The notes beneath the pieces are model-generated. The model did not search any database. It was given only the letters and a program-made list of their open reading frames with translations, and was not told the origin of the DNA. A DNA stretch of 5,861 nt. It comes from Flavobacteriaceae bacterium UBA3078 (GTDB lineage: Bacteria > Bacteroidota > Bacteroidia > Flavobacteriales > Flavobacteriaceae). The translations under genes were made by a program, and so were the position numbers. The stretch lies in NCBI GenBank assembly GCA_002366675.1, contig DFBO01000054.1, forward strand, positions 1-5,861. The letters are read 5' to 3'. Of this stretch, positions 1 through 5,508 are shown piece by piece. The stretch's first letter is position 1. Every line of letters begins with the position of its first letter.

Positions 1-204
1 TACTACAATATCTCAGTAAACAATGTTTATATAATTTAAATATAAATTGTTTCTACAATAATTACACTATTTTTATCCATCACATATAAATTTTTAATAT
101 CACTTCTTATAATTTATTTTGTATTTGCAGAATTTTTATATAAACTATTTTAGCCTTCTATCTAAGGTTTAAGAAAGCATAGATTCTACTTATTAGAAAA
201 CATA

Positions 205-224
205 GTTATATATTTATATATAAC
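205..224. repeat. Perfect inverted repeat, 8-bp arms, 4-bp spacer
   Basis: GTTATATA (205-212) and TATATAAC (217-224) are exact reverse complements separated by TTTA. The arms are almost purely A/T apart from the outer G/C pair, so chance is a real possibility in this background. It lies about 230 bp before the permease start, so it would suit a distal operator or belong to an element further upstream rather than a site next to the start codon. Confidence 0.35.
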
Positions 225-241
225 GTAAGATAGTATGAAAG

Positions 242-260
242 AACTACTGTAAGCATAGTT
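242..260 (+). other. Small potential hairpin in the leader region
   Basis: AACTA (242-246) pairs with TAGTT (256-260). The inner TG (248-249) and CA (254-255) extend the stem if C247 is bulged, leaving a TAAG loop. It is flanked by ATGAAAG (235-241) and CTTTCAT (274-280), which are also complementary and could close a larger stem. There is no T-run right after it, so it is not an intrinsic terminator. Whether the region is transcribed is unknown. Confidence 0.2.
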
Positions 261-360
261 TTATTCAAAAGAACTTTCATGATGATCCTTAAAAAAGAAA
301 TTTCTGTTGTTTTTATTATCTCAAAAAAATATCTTTGTATCATCATATTGTAAATTATTT

Positions 361-375
361 GTTCTAAAATAGAAC
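361..375. promoter_or_regulatory. Candidate operator: GTTCTA-AAA-TAGAAC dyad
   Basis: GTTCTA (361-366) and TAGAAC (370-375) form a perfect inverted repeat with a 3-bp spacer, 81 bp before the permease start codon. The outer G and C make it less likely to be mere AT background than the other dyads. It directly abuts TACAAT (376-381), a fair -10 match, so a repressor bound here could cover a promoter. The arrangement is seen; regulator binding is inferred, and no regulator gene lies in the window. Confidence 0.35.
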
Positions 376-441
376 TACAATAAATAAGTACATGTGGATA
401 AAAAAATAATTCCATAATTGTTTATAAAAATATTGATAGAT

Positions 442-448
442 AAGAGGT
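442..448 (+). promoter_or_regulatory. Ribosome binding site of the TRAP permease
   Basis: AAGAGGT sits eight bases before the ATG at 457 and matches the Shine-Dalgarno consensus well. It supports that start for the permease. Confidence 0.7.
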
Positions 449-456
449 AAATTAAG

Positions 457-2385
457 ATGGAAGATAATAAGCAAGAACTAGTTACAGAAGAATTAGAAGA
501 TATTTATAATTTTCGTAAATACAATAATATTTTAGATTCGCTGGTAAAAACGATAGCTATATCCTGGACAATATTTCAGGTGTATACTTCTGCTTTTGGC
601 TTATTTCCATCATTAATTCAAAGACCGTTAACTCTTGGATTTGGAGTAGTTCTTGCATTTTTATGTTACCGTACTAAATTTTCAAAAAACGATAAAAACA
701 AATTACCCATTTATGATTTAATATTTATAATTTTAAGTATCATCTGCATCACATATGTTATTATTAATTTTAAAGCTTTGGCGAGTAGAGCTGCCGCTCC
801 AATATCCAGTGATATTATTTTAGGAACTATCGCAACATTAATAGTGTTAGAGGCTACAAGAAGATCTATTGGGAAACCATTAGTTATTGTAGCAATAGTC
901 TTTATTTTATACGGGTTTTTGGGTCCTTATATGCCTATAATAATCGGTCATAGAGGATATTCAATAACCAGAATTGCAGAGCATTTATTTTTAACTACTG
1001 AAGGAATTTTTGGAGTTCCTTTATATGTTATGTCCACATATATATATGCTTTTATACTTTTTGGTGCTTTTTTGCAAAGTACTGGGGGTGCAAAGTATTT
1101 TATAACCCTTGCTTATGCTTTAACTGGTGCCTCAAAAGGTGGACCAGCAAAAACTGCGGTTGTTGCAAGCGGCTTAATGGGAACAATTTCGGGAAGTTCT
1201 CTGGCTAATGTAGTAACTACAGGTTCTTTTACAATACCTTTGATGAAGAAATTGGGCTATAAGCCTTCATTTGCGGGAGGCGTTGAAGCAGCCGCTTCTT
1301 CCGGGGGACAAATAATGCCTCCCGTAATGGGTGCAGCAGCCTTTATAATGGTAGAGATGACTGGTATTCCCTATCTTCAAATTATAAAAGCATCATTTAT
1401 CCCGGCTACTTTATACTTTATTTCAATTTTTATTATGGTACATTTCGAAGCAATTAGATTAAATTTAAAAGCAGTACCCAGGAAAGATTTACCTGATATT
1501 AAAGAATCTATCAAAAATAGTTTGTTTTTATTGATTCCTATTTTTACAATTATCTTTTTGTTAGTCATAGGCTTTAGCCCTCTGAAGGCAGCATTATATT
1601 CCACTATTACCATGATAGTAATGGCGAGTTTTAAAAAAGAAACAAGGTTAAGCATTAAGGATATTCTTAGGACTTTTGAATTGGCTGCATATAATTCTAT
1701 TTCAATCACAGCAGCTTGTGCCGTTTGTGGAATAATTATTGGAATAGTGTCATTGACTGGTGTGGGATTGAAATTCTCACAAATTATTTTAACTCTATCA
1801 GGAAATAATCTTTTTATTACCCTTTTGTTAACCACGGTTACTTCAATAATATTAGGTATGGGTCTTCCTACAACTGCCAAATATATTGTTTTAGCTACTA
1901 TAGCAGCACCAGTTTTAGTAAAATTAGGTGTACCGCTCATAGCAGCACACTTATTTATATTCTATTATGGAGTAGTAGCAGAAGTAACCCCGCCGGTTGC
2001 ATTAACTTCTTACGCAGCTGCAGCAGTAGCTGGCAGTCCTAGTGTAGAAACTGCATTTAATGGACTTAGATTGTCTTTTGCGGCATTTTTAGTTCCATTT
2101 TTGTTTATATACAATCCGAACCTTTTAATGTACAATATAAGTTTTATTCCTTTAATGTTGACCATCGTTACATCTTTAGTAGGTATATTATGCCTTGGAG
2201 TTGGTTTGGGAGGTTATTTTATCACCAACTGCAAGTGGTATGAAAGGGGGTTGTTAGTATTTGCATCAGTTAGTTTGATATTTTATGGCGTAGCTACAGA
2301 TTTAATTGGGATTGTTATTTTGGCAATAATCTATTTTATTCAAAAAAAGCGAAAACAAAGAGAAGTTGCCATAGCATTATCATGA
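457..2385 (+). CDS. TRAP transporter fused permease (4TM/12TM, TAXI type)
   Basis: This 642-residue integral membrane protein is the permease of a TRAP transporter, with the small DctQ-like and large DctM-like subunits fused. The family uses an ion gradient to import solutes delivered by a periplasmic binding protein. A charged cytoplasmic N-terminus (about 1-27) leads into roughly four helices (about 29-135). The DctM-like part (about 125-550) follows, and extra C-terminal helices end in a lysine/arginine-rich tail. Family hallmarks are visible: GGPAKTA (228-234) and GTISGSS shortly after it, GGQIMPP (283-289), GMGLPTTAKY (467-476) and VTPPVA (510-515). The length is normal for the fused class. 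The ATG is preceded by a good ribosome binding site. The TAXI binding-protein gene begins 36 bp downstream, so the two are almost certainly co-transcribed. Substrate cannot be read from the sequence; characterised or proposed TAXI substrates include glutamate and other carboxylates. Confidence 0.95.
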   Translation: MEDNKQELVTEELEDIYNFRKYNNILDSLVKTIAISWTIFQVYTSAFGLFPSLIQRPLTLGFGVVLAFLCYRTKFSKNDKNKLPIYDLIFIILSIICITYVIINFKALASRAAAPISSDIILGTIATLIVLEATRRSIGKPLVIVAIVFILYGFLGPYMPIIIGHRGYSITRIAEHLFLTTEGIFGVPLYVMSTYIYAFILFGAFLQSTGGAKYFITLAYALTGASKGGPAKTAVVASGLMGTISGSSLANVVTTGSFTIPLMKKLGYKPSFAGGVEAAASSGGQIMPPVMGAAAFIMVEMTGIPYLQIIKASFIPATLYFISIFIMVHFEAIRLNLKAVPRKDLPDIKESIKNSLFLLIPIFTIIFLLVIGFSPLKAALYSTITMIVMASFKKETRLSIKDILRTFELAAYNSISITAACAVCGIIIGIVSLTGVGLKFSQIILTLSGNNLFITLLLTTVTSIILGMGLPTTAKYIVLATIAAPVLVKLGVPLIAAHLFIFYYGVVAEVTPPVALTSYAAAAVAGSPSVETAFNGLRLSFAAFLVPFLFIYNPNLLMYNISFIPLMLTIVTSLVGILCLGVGLGGYFITNCKWYERGLLVFASVSLIFYGVATDLIGIVILAIIYFIQKKRKQREVAIALS

Positions 2386-2408
2386 AAAAATGTAAATAAA
2401 AAATATTT

Positions 2409-2414
2409 AGGAGG
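2409..2414 (+). promoter_or_regulatory. Strong ribosome binding site of the TAXI binding protein
   Basis: A full AGGAGG lies seven bases before the ATG at 2422, stronger than the site of the permease before it. It would favour making more binding protein than permease from one mRNA, as TRAP systems need. The preceding AAAAAATATTT (2398-2408) recurs in front of the AGGAGG of the MttB-like gene (5481-5491). Confidence 0.8.
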
Positions 2415-2421
2415 AAAACAA

Positions 2422-3381
2422 ATGAAAAGAATTAAAGTAAATAGTGTTTTACTATTAAGTTTGTTGTTAGTAGCATTTTTAACCGTTTCTGTATCTGCTA
2501 CCGAGTATCTTTCAATAGCTACCGGAGGAATGGCTGGAACCTATTATCCTGTTGGAGGGGCAATTTCCAGTATTATAAATGCCAATGTTAAAGGTGTAAG
2601 CAGTACGGTAGAGTCCACCGGCGCAACTGTAGCAAATTGTAATCTTATTAAAAGCAATAGCGCAGAATTAGCCATAACTGCTGCAAATGTTACCTATAAT
2701 GCTTTTGAAGGTATTGGAAGTTTCGAAGGCGACCCGGTAAAAAATATGGCAGGAATAACTTGTTTATACCCTGAAGCCGTGCAGTTTGTGACCTTAGAAA
2801 AATCCGGGATAAAAAGTGTTTCAGATCTGAAAGGCAAAAAAGTTGCGGTTGGTGCACCTGGAAGCGGCACCGAAGTTATGGCGCGAGAAATTCTTAACAT
2901 TTATAATATGAGCTATGATGATATCACTGAAGATTTTCTTAGTTTTGGAGAAGCAGCTACAGGATTAAAGGATAATACAATTAGTGCAGGATTAATATGG
3001 GCGGGAGTACCTACAGCAGCAATAGTAGATATATCCAGTCAAAAACAAATTAGAATTATTGCCATAGATAGAGAAAAATTAGATGCTTTAAAGGCAAAAA
3101 TGCCTTATTGTGCTGATCATCTAATTAAAGATGGAACATATCCTGGTTTTGAAGAAGATGTAATGACAGTGGCAATACCTGCGATGTTAGTTTGTTCCAC
3201 CGATTTGAGCGAGGATTTAGTTTACAATATTACAAAAGTTATATTTGAGCATACCGAAGATTTAATAGCTGCCCATGTAAGAGGCAAGGACATTACCATA
3301 GAAACAGCCCTTAACGGGATGAGTATACCTCTTCACCCAGGAGCTGAAAAATATTATAAAGAAGTTGGGTTAATAAAATAA
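2422..3381 (+). CDS. TAXI family TRAP transporter solute-binding protein
   Basis: This 319-residue exported protein binds the solute and hands it to the fused permease encoded just upstream. The N-terminus is a Sec signal peptide: positive MKRIK, a leucine-rich core (about 9-22), and a likely cleavage after VSA at 26/27. There is no lipobox cysteine, so the mature protein should be free in a periplasm rather than lipid-anchored. The mature protein opens with the TAXI signature region SIATGGMAGTYYPVGG (31-46). It continues with the family pattern TVESTGATVANCNLI, a GIKSVSDLKGKKVAVGAPGS segment and GTEVMAREIL. Length is typical for the family. It is the last gene before a strong palindromic terminator. 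The ligand is unknown; TAXI proteins generally bind acidic amino acids or other carboxylates. Confidence 0.95.
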   Translation: MKRIKVNSVLLLSLLLVAFLTVSVSATEYLSIATGGMAGTYYPVGGAISSIINANVKGVSSTVESTGATVANCNLIKSNSAELAITAANVTYNAFEGIGSFEGDPVKNMAGITCLYPEAVQFVTLEKSGIKSVSDLKGKKVAVGAPGSGTEVMAREILNIYNMSYDDITEDFLSFGEAATGLKDNTISAGLIWAGVPTAAIVDISSQKQIRIIAIDREKLDALKAKMPYCADHLIKDGTYPGFEEDVMTVAIPAMLVCSTDLSEDLVYNITKVIFEHTEDLIAAHVRGKDITIETALNGMSIPLHPGAEKYYKEVGLIK

Positions 3382-3390
3382 TTTATATTT

Positions 3391-3428
3391 ACTAAAAGGG
3401 AGGAGCAAATTTGCTCCTCCCTTTTAGT
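3391..3428. terminator. Perfect 38-bp palindromic terminator after the TRAP operon
   Basis: The arms ACTAAAAGGGAGGAGCAAA (3391-3409) and TTTGCTCCTCCCTTTTAGT (3410-3428) are exact reverse complements. In RNA the central bases would form a short loop on a GC-rich stem (GGGAGGAGC against GCTCCTCCC), with A-run and T-run flanks on the outside. This is the form of a rho-independent terminator that can work from either strand. It starts nine bases after the binding-protein stop codon and separates the transporter unit from the MmgE/PrpD gene. The U-tract is only four bases and is interrupted by AG, so some read-through is possible. Confidence 0.88.
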
Positions 3429-3447
3429 ATGAATCAATCCACTACCC

Positions 3448-3476
3448 TTTACTCGATTAAATTTAAAGTATATAAA
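3448..3476 (+). promoter_or_regulatory. Candidate sigma-A promoter of the MmgE/PrpD gene
   Basis: TTTACT (3448-3453; 4 of 6 to the -35 consensus) and TATAAA (3471-3476; 5 of 6 to the -10 consensus) are exactly 17 bp apart. They lie between the terminator and the MmgE/PrpD gene, where a new promoter is needed. Transcription would begin about seven bases after the -10, at 3483-3484, which is the start codon itself. That predicts a leaderless or nearly leaderless mRNA. AT-rich DNA gives chance matches, so this is a moderate call. Confidence 0.45.
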
Positions 3477-3483
3477 AAAGGAT

Positions 3484-4827
3484 ATGAAAGAAATTAATAT
3501 CTCTTTCCAGAAAAAAAGACAATTACTTAATTATTACGAAAACCTTCAATATCATTTATTGCCTCCGGAAATCATTAAGTTAGTTAAAAAATGTTTGTTA
3601 GACATATTAGGTTGTGGAATTGCCGGTAGCAATACTGAATCCAGCAATATAGTTTATGGTTATGTAAAAGAATCCTTCCCAGGTACTGAGAGTTCTGTAT
3701 GGATAGATGGAAATACTCTTTCAACTTTTGGGGCTGCCTTTGTAAATGGAACAATGGCAACTGATTTGGATATTGATGATGGTGTAAGGTCAGCTGCTGG
3801 ACATCCGGGAGGAGTAATTTTCCCTGCTTTATTAGCAGAAGGAGAACGCTTAAAAGTTTCTCCCACTATTTTAATTGAAGCAGTAGTTATTGCTTATGAT
3901 ATTGGAGTTCGTTTCGGTGAATTAATTCTTCGAAAAACAATGGGTAGATTTTTTGGAGCAGGGACCTGGGCTATTGTAGGGACTGCAGCGGGCTTAAGTA
4001 GATTATATAATTTTTCAGGAAAAGATTTTTTAAATGCACTCGGAATTGCCGAAGCATATGCACCTTTGGCTCCAGTAATGAAAAGTATTGAAAATGGAAG
4101 TAATACAAAAGAAGCAATGGGCTGGGCAGCAGCTACAGCTATTAGTGCAACTGCGTTAGCCAAGAGAGGATTTCTTGGTGTAGAGAGTATGTTGATACAT
4201 AAAGAAGAAAGTAAAGGCTATTCCCTTAATGATTTGGGAAAAGAATATAAAATATTAAATACCTATTTTAAACGCTATACTTCTTGTAGGTGGTCACATC
4301 CCTCTATTGATGCCTTTCTTAATTTAAGACAAAAAAATAACATTGATCCTCAAAAAATTAAAAAGATTGAGGTTTTTACTCATAAAAAAGCTACATCGTT
4401 AAACAATACTAAACCCATTAATCATATTCAAGCTGAGTATAGCATCCCTTTTACTCTGGCAAATGTTATTTTATATAATGAAATGGGACCAAAACAAATA
4501 AGTAGAGAAAATTTAAATAATAAAAAAGTGTTGGAAATGGCAAAAAAAGTTCATTTAATTTATTCCCAGGAACGGGAAGATTGTTTTCCGGCTTTAAATA
4601 CTGCAGTATTAAAAATTTATCTAAATGATGGAGGTGTTATAATTTCTGAACCGACACAAGCAAAAGGAGGCCCTGCCGATCTTTTTTCTTATCAAGAAAT
4701 TGTAACTAAATTTTTGTGGCTGACTAATGGAATTATTTCTTCAAAAAGGCAAGAAGTTATCTTAAATAATGTTAAGTCTTTTGAAAAATCTAATTTAACT
4801 ATAAGAGAATTATTAGGTTTAAAATAA
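3484..4827 (+). CDS. MmgE/PrpD family protein
   Basis: This 447-residue cytoplasmic protein belongs to the MmgE/PrpD superfamily, which includes 2-methylcitrate dehydratase, cis-aconitate decarboxylase and iminodisuccinate epimerase. Family marks are DILGCGIAG (40-48), NGTMATDLDIDDG (88-100), GHPGG (106-110), SNTKEAMGWAAA around K209, YTSCRWSHPSIDA (265 onward), and the C-terminal pattern around AKGGPADLFSYQEI. Length is normal. By-eye alignment shows H107 and K209 kept, but a histidine usually found in a GFH-like motif before GTW appears as F157 (MGRFFGAGTW, 153-162), and the usual His of the AxHxLDxDD stretch is T93. The reaction is therefore uncertain. The ATG is the first possible start after an in-frame TGA at 3430-3432. 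The only Shine-Dalgarno-like bases (AAGG, 3478-3481) are two bases from it, too close for normal use. The DUF1850 gene follows 68 bp later with no terminator, so co-transcription is likely. Confidence 0.92.
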   Translation: MKEINISFQKKRQLLNYYENLQYHLLPPEIIKLVKKCLLDILGCGIAGSNTESSNIVYGYVKESFPGTESSVWIDGNTLSTFGAAFVNGTMATDLDIDDGVRSAAGHPGGVIFPALLAEGERLKVSPTILIEAVVIAYDIGVRFGELILRKTMGRFFGAGTWAIVGTAAGLSRLYNFSGKDFLNALGIAEAYAPLAPVMKSIENGSNTKEAMGWAAATAISATALAKRGFLGVESMLIHKEESKGYSLNDLGKEYKILNTYFKRYTSCRWSHPSIDAFLNLRQKNNIDPQKIKKIEVFTHKKATSLNNTKPINHIQAEYSIPFTLANVILYNEMGPKQISRENLNNKKVLEMAKKVHLIYSQEREDCFPALNTAVLKIYLNDGGVIISEPTQAKGGPADLFSYQEIVTKFLWLTNGIISSKRQEVILNNVKSFEKSNLTIRELLGLK

Positions 4828-4895
4828 TAAAACATAATTTTTGTAGAAAATTAGTCTCAAATTATTTTTGATTAGTAAATTGGTAAAATAGAAAA

Positions 4896-5393
4896 ATGAA
4901 AATTAAGAAATATATAGTTACAGCGATTATAATTATCTTATTTGCGATTTTTTTCTCTCCCCAAGATGTATTGTTGGTGAAGGGCGAAAGAAAAAATATT
5001 TTAATATTTCCTTATAAAGACAACATTGATTTTACTATTGAATATACTCATTCCGTAGAAAAAACATCTACTTCAGAGACTTTTAGAGCTTATTCTGGCA
5101 AAGAGAATATCGTCCTTCTTAGTACGAAATTTGTAGGGCAAGGAGCAGGGTTACCTTCAGAGGTAGATAAAAATTTCAAACACCAGGATAATTTTTTCAT
5201 TGTAGATAATATAAATGAAGATATTGAGAAGTTCTATATTAGGTCTAGTATAGTCGCAAAATATAATTTAACTATTAATAATAGAAATATCCTTTTGTAC
5301 AAGATATTTAATGACGGAGAACTTATAGAATTTGAAAATAAAAAGATTTTAAGAATAAAAACCTATTTATTGCTGTTATATTCCAAATTTTAG
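4896..5393 (+). CDS. DUF1850 domain-containing protein
   Basis: This 165-residue protein has one hydrophobic N-terminal segment (about 5-22), a signal peptide or membrane anchor, and a small predicted extracytoplasmic domain. Two DUF1850 hallmarks are clear: FTIEYTHSVEKT (46-57) and FVGQGAGLPSE (79-89). The family has no established biochemical role. Its genes usually sit beside TAXI-type TRAP permeases, so an accessory role in that transporter is the usual inference. Here it is split from the transporter genes by a terminator and the MmgE/PrpD gene. The ATG is the first start after an in-frame TAA (4884-4886), yet no Shine-Dalgarno sequence precedes it, suggesting weak translation. There is no clear hairpin terminator after its stop codon. 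Confidence 0.88.
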   Translation: MKIKKYIVTAIIIILFAIFFSPQDVLLVKGERKNILIFPYKDNIDFTIEYTHSVEKTSTSETFRAYSGKENIVLLSTKFVGQGAGLPSEVDKNFKHQDNFFIVDNINEDIEKFYIRSSIVAKYNLTINNRNILLYKIFNDGELIEFENKKILRIKTYLLLLYSKF

Positions 5394-5409
5394 AATAAAA
5401 AAATATTTT

Positions 5410-5471
5410 GCAATATATTACCTACAGGGGCAATATATTACTATAGTTTAATTGTTGTTACGATATATTAT
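5410..5471. repeat. Three phased copies of GCAATATATTAC upstream of the MttB-like gene
   Basis: GCAATATATTAC occurs exactly at 5410-5421 and 5430-5441. A third, degenerate copy, ACGATATATTAT (9 of 12), lies at 5460-5471. Start-to-start distances are 20 and 30 bp, close to two and three DNA helical turns, so all three would face roughly the same side. The core AATATATT is itself palindromic. Same-face iterated sites just before a promoter and start codon are typical of cooperative regulator binding. The repeats are certain; the operator role is inferred. Confidence 0.55.
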
Positions 5472-5482
5472 ATGTTTATAAA
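5455..5482 (+). promoter_or_regulatory. Possible promoter of the MttB-like gene
   Basis: TTGTTA (5455-5460) and TATAAA (5477-5482) are 16 bp apart and would start transcription near 5489, about 20 bases before the ATG, leaving room for the AGGAGGT site. The third repeat copy falls inside this promoter's spacer, where a bound protein could block or modulate polymerase. Alternative -10-like hexamers are plentiful here, so confidence is low. Confidence 0.3.
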
Positions 5483-5493
5483 AAAATATTTTT

Positions 5494-5500
5494 AGGAGGT
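5494..5500 (+). promoter_or_regulatory. Ribosome binding site of the MttB-like gene
   Basis: AGGAGGT is a full Shine-Dalgarno match eight bases before the ATG at 5509. It fixes that start and predicts strong translation, in contrast to the MmgE/PrpD and DUF1850 genes. Confidence 0.8.
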
Positions 5501-5508
5501 AGAAATTA

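Larger units (their letters stand above)
1..456. other. Non-coding AT-rich region upstream of the TRAP operon
   Basis: No convincing gene is visible on either strand. The one open frame of note (minus strand, 415 down to 206, 69 codons) has no ribosome binding site and a low-complexity composition. The stretch is extremely AT-rich. It holds two clean inverted repeats (205-224 and 361-375), a small hairpin (242-260), an imperfect AT-rich dyad at 20-50 (four and seven paired bases per arm with a two-base bulge), and three copies of CTACAATA at 3-10, 53-60 and 375-382. The promoter of the transporter operon must lie here or further upstream. TACAAT (376-381) resembles a -10 box, but no good -35 sits at the right distance, so I do not call a promoter. 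No T-box or recognisable riboswitch motif was seen. Confidence 0.7.

Noticed and set aside
1..60. CTACAATA repeats (3-10, 53-60, 375-382) as a regulatory array
   Set aside because: Eight-base AT-rich matches at irregular distances are expected by chance in this background.
291..315. Palindrome AGAAATTTCT followed by a T-rich stretch as a terminator
   Set aside because: The stem is short and AT-rich (296-305) and the T-run is displaced by GTTG; not stable enough.
206..415. Minus-strand open frame of 69 codons in the upstream gap
   Set aside because: It has no ribosome binding site, low-complexity AT-driven composition and no recognisable family; it overlaps the dyads and leader DNA.
1377..1940. 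Minus-strand open frame of 187 codons inside the permease gene
   Set aside because: It lies entirely opposite the well-supported permease coding frame and shows no protein family pattern; it is a shadow frame.
2694..2900. Minus-strand open frame of 68 codons opposite the binding-protein gene
   Set aside because: It is the antisense of a conserved TAXI coding segment, with no independent support.
3660..4163. Two minus-strand open frames (3660-3866 and 3894-4163) opposite the MmgE/PrpD gene
   Set aside because: Both mirror the conserved MmgE/PrpD frame and lack ribosome sites or family features.
5394..5410. Terminator after the DUF1850 gene
   Set aside because: AAAAAAATATTTT is weakly self-complementary but has no G/C stem; too weak to call.
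5410..5471. CRISPR-like array
   Set aside because: Units are only 12 bp, spacers are 8 and 18 bp, and one copy is degenerate; this fits a regulator site, not CRISPR.
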